64,000 bases of DNA from Pseudanabaena yagii GIHE-NHR1 (GCF_012863495.1 NZ_JAAVJL010000001.1:1054001-1118000); one strand, 5' to 3'. Positions 47,875 to 57,081 are shown, counted from the first letter of the stretch. Made by a program: numbers and translations. The notes: generated from the sequence alone by a model not told the origin.

Positions 47875-49275
47875 TTAAAACTCTGCGCTTTGAGGAAAAC
47901 GAGGGAATGGAATCACATCGCGGATATTGCCCATGCCTGTAATGAACTGAACTAAACGCTCAAAACCTAGACCGAATCCAGCGTGAGGCACAGTACCATA
48001 ACGACGTAAATCGAGATACCACCAGTAATCCTCAGGGTTTAGCCCCACACTGCGAATTCTTGCTTCCAAGACCTCAAGGCGTTCCTCACGCTGCGAACCA
48101 CCAATGATTTCGCCGACCCCAGGCGCAAGAATATCCATAGCTCGCACAGTTTGGCGATCGCTTGCCGATTCATCATTTACGCGCATATAAAACGCCTTGA
48201 TCCCCAAGGGATAATCCATCACAATGACGGGCTTTTGGAAATGCTCCTCAGCGAGAAACCTTTCATGCTCCGATTGTAAATCTAAGCCCCATGACACAGG
48301 AAACTCAAAGGTTTTGCTGCTCTTTTCGAGAATCGCGATCGCCTCAGTGTAGGTAATCCGCTCAAACTGCTCATCGACAATCTTGCGAGCATTTGCCATC
48401 ACCTGATTATTTACCCGCTCTTGGAAAAACTCCATATCTTCGGGACAGGTTTCCAACACATAATTGAAAATATATTTGAGGAAATCCTCAGCAAGATCCG
48501 CATCGCCTTCAAGATCGCAAAAGGCGACTTCTGGCTCAATCATCCAAAACTCGGCAAGGTGTCGCGAAGTATTCGAGTTTTCAGCACGGAACGTGGGGCC
48601 AAAGGTATAGACATTAGAAAAGGCAGTTGCCATAATTTCTGCCTCTAGCTGACCACTCACCGTCAAGAAGGCGGGCTTACCAAAAAAGTCCTGCGAAAAA
48701 TCCACAGGCTTTCCCGATGTCGCCAATTTATTTAAGTCAAAAGTGGTCACACCAAACATTTCGCCAGCCCCTTCGCAGTCACTGGCGGTCACAATTGGCG
48801 TATGTACCCACAAAAAACCACGCTCTTGGAAAAATTTATGGATGGCAAAAGCACAGGCATTTCGCACCCGAAATACTGCCCCAAACATATTTGTTCGGGG
48901 ACGTAAATGGGCGATCGTCCGTAAAAATTCGATCGAGTGACGTTTTTTTTGTAAAGGGTAGGTCTCAGGATCGGCAGTGCCAAATAGCGCGATCGCATTA
49001 GCCTGCATTTCCACCCTTTGACCTTTACCCATAGACTCCACTAGAGTCCCTGATACCTCAATGGATGCACCTGTAGTTATTTGTTTAATTAGCGTTTCAT
49101 AGCCATCAATTGTCTGAGGTAAAACAATTTGTAGCCCTTGTAGCGACGAGCCATCATTTAACTCCAAGAAGGCTATTCCCTTACCTTCTCGTTTAGTCCT
49201 CACCCAACCACGAAGTGTGTATGAGTCATTAGTCTGACCATCACGTAACAGGTCAATAATTCTTGCAGATGTCAT
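47875..49275 (-). CDS. asnS: Asparagine-tRNA ligase
   Basis: Class IIb aminoacyl-tRNA synthetase, 466 aa. OB-fold anticodon domain ~15-100 ([20 protein letters not shown]), then the catalytic core with motif 2 [20 protein letters not shown] and motif 3 [20 protein letters not shown]. The [15 protein letters not shown] context distinguishes AsnRS from AspRS. Encodes direct Asn-tRNA(Asn) charging. Confidence 0.97.
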   Translation of the reverse strand: MTSARIIDLLRDGQTNDSYTLRGWVRTKREGKGIAFLELNDGSSLQGLQIVLPQTIDGYETLIKQITTGASIEVSGTLVESMGKGQRVEMQANAIALFGTADPETYPLQKKRHSIEFLRTIAHLRPRTNMFGAVFRVRNACAFAIHKFFQERGFLWVHTPIVTASDCEGAGEMFGVTTFDLNKLATSGKPVDFSQDFFGKPAFLTVSGQLEAEIMATAFSNVYTFGPTFRAENSNTSRHLAEFWMIEPEVAFCDLEGDADLAEDFLKYIFNYVLETCPEDMEFFQERVNNQVMANARKIVDEQFERITYTEAIAILEKSSKTFEFPVSWGLDLQSEHERFLAEEHFQKPVIVMDYPLGIKAFYMRVNDESASDRQTVRAMDILAPGVGEIIGGSQREERLEVLEARIRSVGLNPEDYWWYLDLRRYGTVPHAGFGLGFERLVQFITGMGNIRDVIPFPRFPQSAEF

Positions 49276-49490
49276 ACGCTAGAAATAACCGCTAGAAATA
49301 ACTGTGAATAGGCTATGGAGCTATGAAATTAATCAGTGAAATTAATGATTACAAAGCTCAGGCAAGTATCCTAACACTTCAGAGCATGACATCGATAGAA
49401 ACCCCTAGATGTTCCCCTTGAGAACGATTCCCCAGTAATTAAAGCTTGACATTAGCTTGCGAATTAACGTGAAAATTAGGTTGAAGTGGC

Positions 49491-49700
49491 TTAATTCTGA
49501 TATGCCATTTCACGGATCAATGGTAGGCGATCGCTAATGTAGTGACTGAGATCATTTTGCTGATGAGAATCGAGAGCAGAGCGTTGTTTGACTTGATCAA
49601 CTAACCAGCTCATGAGACCGTCATCATCAAGATTCAAAAGGAGATTAGGCTGTGCTTGGTTAACTGAGTCCCAGAAGAGACGTATAATAGCAGGTGACAT
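49491..49700 (-). CDS. Small hypothetical protein
   Basis: 69 aa, acidic to neutral, helical (IIRLFWDSVNQAQPNLLLNL; LMSWLVDQVKQRSALDSHQQ). No recognised domain. The coherent composition, ATG start and position in its own transcription unit favour a real gene; I recall similar short proteins in cyanobacteria but cannot name a family. Confidence 0.6.
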   Translation of the reverse strand: MSPAIIRLFWDSVNQAQPNLLLNLDDDGLMSWLVDQVKQRSALDSHQQNDLSHYISDRLPLIREMAYQN

Positions 49701-50113
49701 GTTTGTTTACCTTAACCTTAATATTTTCCTAACAATCTATAGGTTAGTACATTTCTACGTGAGTACTGTCAAAATTCACACAAAATGAAATAAAAAACAC
49801 CTCCCCCAAGATTGATTGAGATACCTGACAGTAACAAGAGAGCGTAGAAACTATACTGGCAAAGAGTTTTTACTTTTGGTGTCGCAGATAACTTCTATAA
49901 ATATCTACACAAAACGTGTCATTAATTCATTCATAATTGGTCGTCTTCAGTAGGATCGGGGTGTGATTGTAGTGATCCCCGTATGTAGTGTTTTGCGCTT
50001 TCATCAAAACTAGATTTTTATATTAAGAAGGGTGACTCTGTGAGTCACCCTTCTTAATATAAAAAAACTGCTATCTTTAGCACTACCCATCTTGGAGAGG
50101 TATCGTTGGAATT
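49701..50113. other. Divergent intergenic region upstream of pgl
   Basis: 413 bp without a gene, containing the hairpin at 50015-50065. Promoters for the small gene and for pgl should be here. Confidence 0.5.
50015..50065. repeat. 24-bp perfect hairpin in a divergent region
   Basis: TTTTTATATTAAGAAGGGTG-ACTC pairs exactly with its complement around TGT. The arms run T-first and A-last, the reverse of an intrinsic terminator, and both neighbouring genes point away from it. Confidence 0.75.
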
Positions 50114-50830
50114 ATGGCTAGGCAAGTAGAAATTTGGAACGATCGCGCAGAAATTGCCAACCGATCATTGATGCTATGTCAAATCGCCTATGATGAGGCG
50201 ATCGCAAAGGGTGAAAGATTTACCATTGTTGCCGCAGGTGGTAGCACCCCTAAGGTTTTATATGAACTCTTAGCCAGTAAGGAATGGGACTGGTCAAAGG
50301 TGCATGTTTTTTGGGGAGATGAACGCTATGTCCCTCCAACCGATCCCCAAAGCAATGAGGGCATGACCCGCCAAGCATGGCTTGATCGCGTAGCAATCCC
50401 TGCGGCAAATATCCATGCGATTCCGACGGACAAAGATGATCCTGCGATCGCTGCTGCCCAATATGAGCAACATATTCAAGAATTTTTTGGCGTGAGTGCA
50501 AGTGAAATCCCTCAATTTGATCTAGTTTTACTAGGGATGGGTGACGATGGTCATACCGCTTCGTTATTTCCCCACACCCCCGCCCTTAAAGTTGGCGATC
50601 GCCTTGTCACAGTTGGCTCAAAAGATGGGCAGCCAAGGATCACCTTGACAGTACCACTCATTAATCGGGCTAAAGAAATTATTTTTATGATTGAGGGGGC
50701 AGCTAAAGCTAAAGCACTCAAGGCAGTGCTAGCACCTAGTGGGGATGTAAACCAATATCCTTCACGTTTAATTACTGGTAATACGATTTGGCTATGCGAT
50801 CGTACAGCCATGAATCAAAAGCAGCCATAA
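50114..50830 (+). CDS. pgl: 6-phosphogluconolactonase
   Basis: Second step of the oxidative pentose phosphate pathway, 238 aa. Motifs FTIVAAGGSTPKVLYELLAS, the VFWGDERYVPPTDPQSNEGM active-site segment, and DLVLLGMGDDGHTASLFPHT are diagnostic of the DevB/Pgl type. No zwf or gnd adjacent. Confidence 0.96.
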   Translation: MARQVEIWNDRAEIANRSLMLCQIAYDEAIAKGERFTIVAAGGSTPKVLYELLASKEWDWSKVHVFWGDERYVPPTDPQSNEGMTRQAWLDRVAIPAANIHAIPTDKDDPAIAAAQYEQHIQEFFGVSASEIPQFDLVLLGMGDDGHTASLFPHTPALKVGDRLVTVGSKDGQPRITLTVPLINRAKEIIFMIEGAAKAKALKAVLAPSGDVNQYPSRLITGNTIWLCDRTAMNQKQP

Positions 50831-50884
50831 AAGAAGAGGCGATGCCAAGCATCGTCTTAATCCTTTATCGCAATAAAAACTACA

Positions 50885-50935
50885 GCTTCGACTTCGCTCA
50901 GCTAACTTACACCGAGGGCTGAGCGAAGTCGAAGC
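50885..50935. repeat. GCTTCGACTTCGCTCAGC inverted repeat, second copy
   Basis: 18-bp perfect arms separated by ~15 nt; same arm sequence as 24333-24376. Confidence 0.7.
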
Positions 50936-50963
50936 CCATCTACAAGTTATTTAAAACAGCTAT

Positions 50964-51206
50964 ATGTCAAAGCTCAATCCCCAACAATACGAGCGGCTCA
51001 GACGTGAAGCCAAATCCCCTTATCGGGGTTTACGCATATTTATATATATTGCTTTTGCAGGATCGGGACTAATTGGCGCAATTATTTTTTTAGCAAGGCT
51101 CATCGCAGGCAATGGCGAGCTAGAAGCCAATTTAGGAAACCTTACCTTACAAATTGGTGTCCTAGCGTTAATGATATGGCTCTATCGAATTGATCGCAGT
51201 AAATAG
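50964..51206 (+). CDS. DUF3493-type small membrane protein
   Basis: 80 aa with two membrane helices (~24-46, ~56-73) after a basic N-terminus (QQYERLRREAKSPYRGLRIF). The pattern matches the plant/cyanobacterial DUF3493 family. Topology is two-pass; function unknown, possibly thylakoid-linked because plant homologues are plastid proteins. Confidence 0.7.
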   Translation: MSKLNPQQYERLRREAKSPYRGLRIFIYIAFAGSGLIGAIIFLARLIAGNGELEANLGNLTLQIGVLALMIWLYRIDRSK

Positions 51207-51804
51207 AAAAGTTCTGAACTATATCTTAAAAATACAAGTACAACATTACCATTCCTATAATTTGGAGCAGTATAAATGCCATAAAATGCTTGATCTTGCC
51301 TCACAATGATTTTAGATCATGTTGTTATAATGTCTGGATATTTAGAAATCTCCTTTGAAATCTAATTTAAAATAGGATTTTCTATTTGCCTTCTTTGGCA
51401 ACCATAGCAATCCTAAATAATTCATAGTTTTTGACTAGCTATAAAAGAGCATCTAGCATTGTGAAACTTTTATAGTGAAACTGGGTTTTCTATATATATA
51501 AATCCTGTCTGTATCACAAAGCAATTGTATTTATTACAGCGTTTTGTATTAATCCAATAGCCTAAGAATTTTTGATACTTAGGCAAATCTATTATTTCAA
51601 AAATCTCTTTGTCTGTCTTTTGCTTGCAAAAGTCTATAAGAGTTACCAGTTATAGCATTTTGCAAATGATTACATAGTTATTTGCAAGCCAATCTCAATC
51701 CTAGAAATAGTTTTGAGTTTTCATTTCGCTTTAGGCAAAATGAAAATCGCTATAGTTTAATTTGATATTTTTTAATTTAGTAATATTAAAGTTTCATATT
51801 AGGT
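51207..51804. other. 598-bp AT-rich gap
   Basis: No coding frame. Contains the CTATAG-type repeat at 51715-51755, a related CATAGCAATCCTAAAT segment near 51410, and the promoter of the ComFB gene. Confidence 0.5.
51715..51755. repeat. CTATAG-type inverted repeat, copy 1
   Basis: GTTTTCATTTCGCTTTAGGC then AAAATGAAAATCGCTATAG. Shares the CAAAATGAAAA(T/C)CGCTATAG half with copies at 54033 and 57141. Confidence 0.6.
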
Positions 51805-51819
51805 TTGGGACGGCTTGAT

Positions 51820-52866
51820 ATGCAAAGTTGCAAGAATGCCATTGAGGAATTGGTAATTACGGAAATTGATTTCCAAATTTCGCATCTACCACAATATCGA
51901 CGAGACCAGATTAATGTCAGCGAAGTTGCTGCCTATGCACTCAATCGGCTACCTCCAATGTATGCAACATCCAAATCAGGATGGATGCGACAACGCAAAA
52001 AAGCCGCCACGGAAATGCGGTCACAGATAGAGTCAGCCGTGCGTCGCGCCCTTACTAGCGTCAAGCCAGATGCCCTGCGAGATTCTCGCCCTTTGCCATC
52101 CCAAGAGGTGGCAAATCATGCCCGATCGCTTGCCGATCTCCAACAAATCTTAGGTGCTGAAAATGCTTCTTGGTTAGATATTCCCACAGCATTGGAGAAT
52201 GCGTTACTAACGATCAAGCTCAAAAGCTCAGTTAGTAACACTTACATGGTGCTGAGTAAGCGAGAGGCGATCACCGGCAAAGATGAAACTGTTTTTGATC
52301 GCAAACCACCAGAAATTTCTTGGAAAGGGAGACAAATGCGAACATCGACCAGTTTGGCGCAGGATGCTCAAAAGGCAAGAGACTTTCAAACTTATATGGT
52401 GGATGTCAATTATCAGTTCAGCAATGTTTTAGAAAAACTGGTACTTTCCCTTGCCTATCATCAAATTCAAAAGCTACATCCTGCGATCGCGGAAACGGTT
52501 GATTTAGGTGAAGCAACTGCCTATGTTTTAAATCGTCTCCCCACGATGTACGCCACTACCGAGAAGGGATATCGAGAATTACGATTGCGGGCAAGGGAAG
52601 TGTATGGCAAAGAAGTGGTTGCAGTCCTGAAGGAGGCGATCGCTGTCTGTGTCGAAACTCCCAACTTACAAAAAGTGCCATTGCCTCTTGCCCGTTTTGA
52701 AGCAGAGCTAGAGGAAGCTCTAGAGCAAATACGCTGGATTCTGCAACGTGATGATATTAACTGGCGCAATGCTCCCTTTATCGTTGAGGAATGTTTACAA
52801 AAAGCGGTGAGTCATGAGCTTGAATGGCGCAAACGCAGCGACTATAACTATCCCCATCATGTCTAA
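51820..52866 (+). CDS. Double ComFB-domain protein
   Basis: 348 aa from ATG 51820; a TTG at 51805 is an alternative. It carries two ComFB-like domains: first about residues 5-80 (NVSEVAAYALNRLPPMYATS), second about 203-278 (DLGEATAYVLNRLPTMYATT), joined by a ~110-residue linker. ComFB-type proteins are reported cyclic dinucleotide receptors in cyanobacteria, with LNRLPPxY as part of the conserved core. The presence of a REC-GGDEF-EAL gene in the window is suggestive but the genes are 21 kb apart. Confidence 0.8.
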   Translation: MQSCKNAIEELVITEIDFQISHLPQYRRDQINVSEVAAYALNRLPPMYATSKSGWMRQRKKAATEMRSQIESAVRRALTSVKPDALRDSRPLPSQEVANHARSLADLQQILGAENASWLDIPTALENALLTIKLKSSVSNTYMVLSKREAITGKDETVFDRKPPEISWKGRQMRTSTSLAQDAQKARDFQTYMVDVNYQFSNVLEKLVLSLAYHQIQKLHPAIAETVDLGEATAYVLNRLPTMYATTEKGYRELRLRAREVYGKEVVAVLKEAIAVCVETPNLQKVPLPLARFEAELEEALEQIRWILQRDDINWRNAPFIVEECLQKAVSHELEWRKRSDYNYPHHV

Positions 52867-52925
52867 AGTAGCGTCAGGCTGACCATTTCACGTCATTTGC
52901 GCTGTGCTTTGCACGGCACAAATGG

Positions 52926-54002
52926 CTACGAAGCTCGCATTTTTGTCCACAGGTCTTTGTATTGCTGAATTGTGGGTTGTGACAATGGTGCTAGTATTTC
53001 ACTTTTAGCTAAAATCTCTTGCGGGAAAAATTTGATGGGATCGGCTTTGACACTGGCAGGCACTTGCTCTAGCTCACTAGATGGACTGACTGCATCGGTT
53101 AAGGCTGTAATTTGAGCAGCGATCACAGGGGTCAGGCAAAAATTCATCCATGCGGCGGCTGTAACTGGCACTTCTCCCGTTGGCATTACCCACATATCGC
53201 TCCATAGCGCTGTTCCGTCCTGAGGAATTACCACTTTAAGGTTGGGGTTTTGGCGTTGTGCTTTGTACATATCGCTCGTCCAACCTACCGCTACTAAAGC
53301 ATCATCCGCTAATAGCGACTGTAAGTAGTTATCAGAGGTATAGGTTAAAACTTGCGAATGTAGACTTTTGAGTTCTTGGGTCAACTTGGCGAAGATTTCC
53401 TGATTTTCTGCTAGGTTCTCCTGTTGGTAGGATTGACCGATTTTTTTTAAGACGAGACCAATCACTTCACGAGCATCATCGGGTAAGGTCAGTTTCAGCT
53501 TCAGTTCCGATCGCCAAAGATCAGACCATTGCGTAATATTAAATTTGAGTTTATCACTGCGGTAAGCGATCGCTGTTGCGCCCCAACGATAGGGAATCCC
53601 CCAGACTTGGTTGTTGCGAGTCACACTTTTTTGCCAAATTGGGCTAAGTTTTTGCCATTGAGGAATTTTGGCTAACAAGTCAGGAGCAATTGGCTGAATC
53701 AATGACTGAGCGATCGCTAAATCCAACCAAGCATCACCGAGGCTCGTCAGATGTGGTGCTTTATCTTTAGAATTTGGATAACTTTGTAGCTCTTGCCAAA
53801 GTTTCGATGGTAAATTCTCAGCTTTAAACTCCGTCTTGAGTTGCGATGTAGATTCAAATTGGTTAATTACCTTGCTAGGGATTGCGCCCAGTAGCCCTGT
53901 AATTTTTAGGCGATCGCGTTGATCGAAAGGATTTGACAATTGACATCCCCCAATGGAAGCGATCGCTGCGCCACCTAAAACTAGAAACTTACGTCTATCC
54001 AT
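52926..54002 (-). CDS. Extracellular solute-binding lipoprotein (spermidine/putrescine type)
   Basis: 358 aa. N-terminus MDRRKFLVLGGAAIASIGGC has a twin-Arg/KFL Tat-like motif and a lipobox ending at Cys20. The mature part is a two-lobe type 2 periplasmic binding protein (IPYRWGATAIAYRSDKLKFN; WTSDMYKAQRQNP) like PotD-type polyamine or Fe-binding proteins. No permease or ATPase gene is adjacent, so the transport partner is unknown. Confidence 0.82.
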   Translation of the reverse strand: MDRRKFLVLGGAAIASIGGCQLSNPFDQRDRLKITGLLGAIPSKVINQFESTSQLKTEFKAENLPSKLWQELQSYPNSKDKAPHLTSLGDAWLDLAIAQSLIQPIAPDLLAKIPQWQKLSPIWQKSVTRNNQVWGIPYRWGATAIAYRSDKLKFNITQWSDLWRSELKLKLTLPDDAREVIGLVLKKIGQSYQQENLAENQEIFAKLTQELKSLHSQVLTYTSDNYLQSLLADDALVAVGWTSDMYKAQRQNPNLKVVIPQDGTALWSDMWVMPTGEVPVTAAAWMNFCLTPVIAAQITALTDAVSPSSELEQVPASVKADPIKFFPQEILAKSEILAPLSQPTIQQYKDLWTKMRAS

Positions 54003-54032
54003 GAATCTTCTAAACCTACAGCACTTGCATAA

Positions 54033-54072
54033 CTATAGAGTTTTTCATTTTGCTTACACAAAATGAAAAATC
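54033..54072. repeat. CTATAG-type inverted repeat, copy 2
   Basis: CTATAGAGTTTTTCATTTTG, short loop, CAAAATGAAAAATC. Confidence 0.6.
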
Positions 54073-54132
54073 AAATCCAGAGAAATTTTGGAAAAGTCCG
54101 AGAGCGAACCTTTCCAAAATTTCTCTGGATTT
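54073..54132. repeat. 22-bp perfect inverted repeat
   Basis: AAATCCAGAGAAATTTTGGA-AA and its exact complement, separated by 16 nt. Confidence 0.65.
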
Positions 54133-54154
54133 AATAACTCCTCAATTAAAACAG

Positions 54155-54189
54155 AAAAAGAGTGAAACGCTAAGCGTTCCACTCTTTTT
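54155..54189 (-). terminator. Terminator of the coiled-coil gene
   Basis: AAAAAGAGTG...AACGC-TAA-GCGTT...CACTCTTTTT. On the minus strand it ends in a T-run, 18 bp past the stop at 54207. Confidence 0.75.
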
Positions 54190-54206
54190 CCTAAAAGTGT
54201 TTAAGC

Positions 54207-54974
54207 TTATTTCACGAATGGGCGCATTAGCAGATAGCCAGCACCAAAGGAAGTCAGCACGATCGCGACAATTGTTAAGGTTAAAACCCAACCACTTAAT
54301 CCTGTCGATTCACTAGCCTCTTCCATAGCCTCAGTGCGAAGAGGTCGAGAAGATACTTCTTCTCGAATTTCTAGCTTCGGTAATACTTTAGGAATCGGTG
54401 CGGGTGTTGGGGCAGGATTCGGCGCATCAAAAGCAGCAAAAGAACTGTCGTAATACAACGTATCACCTAATACTGGTTCATTAGCAGCTTGCGGCGCTGA
54501 GTCCGTAGCTAGTTGTCTGGCTCTAGAAATAGCCTCTTGAATAGCATTAGTTGTTTGCTGTACCGCAGCCTTACGAGGACTAGCTGGAGCAGGCTTATCA
54601 GCAGTGCGGGGTTTCGCCGCAGGTGGACGACCCTGTGGATTGCTCCGAGATGGTGCAGGATTAATCTGGGAAGAAGCCCGAATACCAGCTAAAACTTCTG
54701 AGAGTTTAGACTCTGGCAAATTTGATTGTGTGAGAATCGACTGCACTCGATCCGTGGCTTGGGCGATCGCCTCAAACTCTTGCAATAGCATTTGATTTTG
54801 CTTAGCTAGCTGCTCATTTTGCAACTGAAAAAAAGATAGCTTTGCTTGAGTCGATTGCAACTCCGCAGCCAGTTCTCGATACACAGTAACAGGGACTGAG
54901 GCCTGATAACCAGATGGGGCGGTCTGATAACCAGATTGAGAGTTTGTAGGTTTAGAGACTGGATTGGCTTGCAT
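54207..54974 (-). CDS. Hypothetical coiled-coil protein with C-terminal membrane anchor
   Basis: 255 aa from ATG 54974, with AAGG upstream; a GTG at 54986 is an alternative. Order: low-complexity Ser/Pro/Gln head, coiled coil about residues 30-75 (VYRELAAELQSTQAKLSFFQ), Pro/Ala-rich linker, and one C-terminal helix WVLTLTIVAIVLTSFGAGYL. Tail-anchored topology with the bulk in the cytoplasm is likely. Family not recognised. Confidence 0.72.
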   Translation of the reverse strand: MQANPVSKPTNSQSGYQTAPSGYQASVPVTVYRELAAELQSTQAKLSFFQLQNEQLAKQNQMLLQEFEAIAQATDRVQSILTQSNLPESKLSEVLAGIRASSQINPAPSRSNPQGRPPAAKPRTADKPAPASPRKAAVQQTTNAIQEAISRARQLATDSAPQAANEPVLGDTLYYDSSFAAFDAPNPAPTPAPIPKVLPKLEIREEVSSRPLRTEAMEEASESTGLSGWVLTLTIVAIVLTSFGAGYLLMRPFVK

Positions 54975-55104
54975 AGGCGATAGCACCTTAGACTGTAAAA
55001 AATTTAGTCGCGACTATAGCATATGATTAACTGATTTGTTTAACTAAAGCTCAAAATTTAGCAATTACCATTATCCAAATTAGTTTTACAGAGATTTACA
55101 CCAC

Positions 55105-55149
55105 CTCAAAATCTCAATACAGCGCAAAGCGCTGTATTGAGATTTTGAG
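55105..55149. repeat. 21-bp perfect hairpin
   Basis: CTCAAAATCTCAATACAGCG-C, loop AAA, exact complement. Its 3' arm overlaps the next hairpin by two bases. Confidence 0.7.
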
Positions 55150-55223
55150 AGATTTTTGAAAGCTCGGCTTCGCCGAGCTTTCAAAAATCTCTCTTTACTA
55201 CTTCAAACTTCAACAGGCTGTAA
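55148..55223. repeat. 21-bp perfect hairpin plus conserved tail
   Basis: AGAGATTTTTGAAAGCTCGG-C, loop TTC, complement (55148-55192), then ACTTCAAACTTCAACAGGCT. Confidence 0.72.
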
Positions 55224-55322
55224 GTAGCTAGGAAAATTAAATATAAAAACAAAAAACTGTGGCATAAACTGCACATGCACCACAGTTTTTAAATCTGTTT
55301 TTTAATTATGTTCCGCTACTTA
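55222..55322. repeat. MITE-like repeat, copy C
   Basis: Terminal inverted repeats AAGTAGCTAGGAAAATTAAA and TTTAATTATGTTCCGCTACT flank an inner hairpin ACTGTGG...CCACAGT. Same termini as copies at 59815, 60538 and 62035. Confidence 0.65.
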
Positions 55323-55370
55323 ATGCTTGAAGGGTTGGATTTTATTTTGGCAAATAATAGAGATTAAATC

Positions 55371-56051
55371 ATGCTTCTATTACAGTTCAGCACTTCCCAC
55401 TATTGCCGCAAAGCACGTCTAGCTCTTGGCTATAAACAAATTCCCTATCAAGTCGAAAACCTGACTCCCGGTTTACATATTTTCAGGGTTAAGCCACTAT
55501 CAGGTAAAAAGACTGTGCCTGTATTACTTCCCCAACAAAAAAATTGTCCTGCCGTAGTTGCTGATTCCACTGAAATTATTCGCTTTCTCGAAGCCTATCA
55601 GCCTAATCCCCCACTTTATTTAGAAGATGATCTGCAACAACAAGAAGCCTTAAGATTGGAAGATTATTTTGATGAATCCATTGGTACGGCAGCAAGGTTT
55701 GTGTATTACCAGTTTCGTGCTAATGATGGTAAGCAAATCGATCCTTCATGGATGAGTCAGATGGTAATTGCCATCGTCCGATCGCAATATGGCATTAATG
55801 CAGACTCGGCAAAATTAGCAGCTCAAAGGATCGATGAAGCGATCGCAATGTTAAGTAAGTTTTGGCAAGATGGCTACTTAGTAGGCGATCGCTTTAGTGT
55901 CGCTGACTTAGCGGCAGCAGCATTACTTTCTCCCTTAGGCTTAATTCCCACCTATCGTCGTGACTATCCTTGGCTGTTTGAACGCATCACCGAAATTCAT
56001 CAGCTTTGTCACGAACCTTTACCAAAAAATTGGGAAGCTGGGCTTAAATAA
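55371..56051 (+). CDS. Glutathione S-transferase family protein
   Basis: 226 aa. N-terminal thioredoxin-like part (LLLQFSTSHYCRKARLALGY; cis-Pro region KKTVPVLLP; ADSTEIIRFLE) and an all-helical C-terminal domain (YLVGDRFSVADLAAAALLSP). The Ser/Tyr/Cys residues in STSHYC are candidates for the catalytic residue. Substrate unknown. Confidence 0.87.
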   Translation: MLLLQFSTSHYCRKARLALGYKQIPYQVENLTPGLHIFRVKPLSGKKTVPVLLPQQKNCPAVVADSTEIIRFLEAYQPNPPLYLEDDLQQQEALRLEDYFDESIGTAARFVYYQFRANDGKQIDPSWMSQMVIAIVRSQYGINADSAKLAAQRIDEAIAMLSKFWQDGYLVGDRFSVADLAAAALLSPLGLIPTYRRDYPWLFERITEIHQLCHEPLPKNWEAGLK

Positions 56052-56084
56052 TTTGCATAAGTTCTCGCAAACATAGCATTACCA

Positions 56085-56137
56085 AACCCCAGAAGAGAGT
56101 TGCGGCGCAAAGCGCCGCAACTCTCTTCTGGGGTTTA
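56085..56137. repeat. 25-bp perfect hairpin
   Basis: AAACCCCAGAAGAGAGTTGC-GGCGC, loop AAA, exact complement. Its AGAAGAGAGTTGC arm is shared with the hairpin at 59729. Confidence 0.75.
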
Positions 56138-56176
56138 TACCGATTCAATAAATCAACGATAAAAGCCAAAGTAAAC

Positions 56177-56225
56177 TAGAGAAAGTTTTGAAAGCGCAGC
56201 TAAGCTGCGCTTTTAAAACTTTCTC
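56177..56225. repeat. AGAGAAAG-type hairpin
   Basis: AGAGAAAGTTTTGAAAGCGC-AGC with near-perfect complement (one G-T) around a 2-3 nt loop. Confidence 0.65.
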
Positions 56226-56430
56226 TGGGTTTTAATTCCGCACAATATGCTGCATCAATCAGTCAAGTGTAAAAAAATGCAACATAAGGATCAATGACAA
56301 ATTGGTGTTAACTTATTGGTGTTACTTTAGAGAATATCCAAAAGTTATCTAAAAACGGTATTCTTCATCTGCTCAGCGTGAAAACAAGTGTTTTTTAGAT
56401 TTCTTAGAGAAGATTAGTGCGAGTAGTCAT

Positions 56431-57081
56431 ATGGCTGTTAATGTTAGTGAATCTTTGTTTGAGCAGATTCTCGAATATCTCCGAGCAAGGACAGAAGCAA
56501 GCGATCGCGTTGCTCAAAATCTGCTTAAAACATTAGAAACCCTGATATCCAGTAGTGAATCCTCAAGGTCTAGCGCCAAGTCTTATGGTGAGCCACCTGA
56601 GGATCTCGCCCCACAATTCGGACAAAAACTATTTGATGCATGGAAAGAGTTAGCGGATCTCCAAGTTGGCGAAAATTATTGGAGCTATCCTGTCATGTTT
56701 GAGGATATTGCCGAAATCATGGAAATATCCGTTGATCGGTTTGTCCAATATCTTGCCAATGTGCAGATCGGGAGTTTACAGCTTATTCAAGGTAGGGGAT
56801 ATAACTATCAAGTGAATGGACAACAGGCTGCATCACTGACCTTTCACTCTGCCCCAACTCTCAAAAAGGCAGCGATCCCCAGTGTGTCCGACAAAAAACA
56901 GGATGCCGTCGCCAAAAATAAAACTTTTAAAGTTGGCGATCGCGTCTGTGTAAATGCTAATCGTCAGCAATATGCCAATCATAAGGGAATCGTTGAGCAG
57001 GTGATTAGTGTCAGTTGCCGTGTCAAATTAGATAATGGCTGGACAGCATTTTTACCAAATCATTGTTTAGATCATATTTAG
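56431..57081 (+). CDS. Hypothetical protein with C-terminal SH3/KOW-like domain
   Basis: 216 aa. N-terminal helical part (LFEQILEYLRARTEASDRVA), a central region with EIMEISVDRFVQYLANVQ resembling a winged or helix-turn-helix fold, and a C-terminal beta module FKVGDRVCVNANRQQYANHK with a Gly-Ile-Val turn as in KOW or SH3 folds. A nucleic-acid-binding role is possible. Followed by two more genes in the same direction. Confidence 0.7.
   Translation: MAVNVSESLFEQILEYLRARTEASDRVAQNLLKTLETLISSSESSRSSAKSYGEPPEDLAPQFGQKLFDAWKELADLQVGENYWSYPVMFEDIAEIMEISVDRFVQYLANVQIGSLQLIQGRGYNYQVNGQQAASLTFHSAPTLKKAAIPSVSDKKQDAVAKNKTFKVGDRVCVNANRQQYANHKGIVEQVISVSCRVKLDNGWTAFLPNHCLDHI

Larger units (their letters stand above)
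54987..55370. other. Repeat-filled intergenic region
   Basis: 384 bp between divergent genes; two chained hairpins and one MITE-like repeat occupy most of it. Confidence 0.55.
56052..56430. other. Intergenic region with two hairpins
   Basis: 379 bp; hairpins at 56085-56137 and 56177-56225, then the promoter region of the next gene. Confidence 0.5.
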
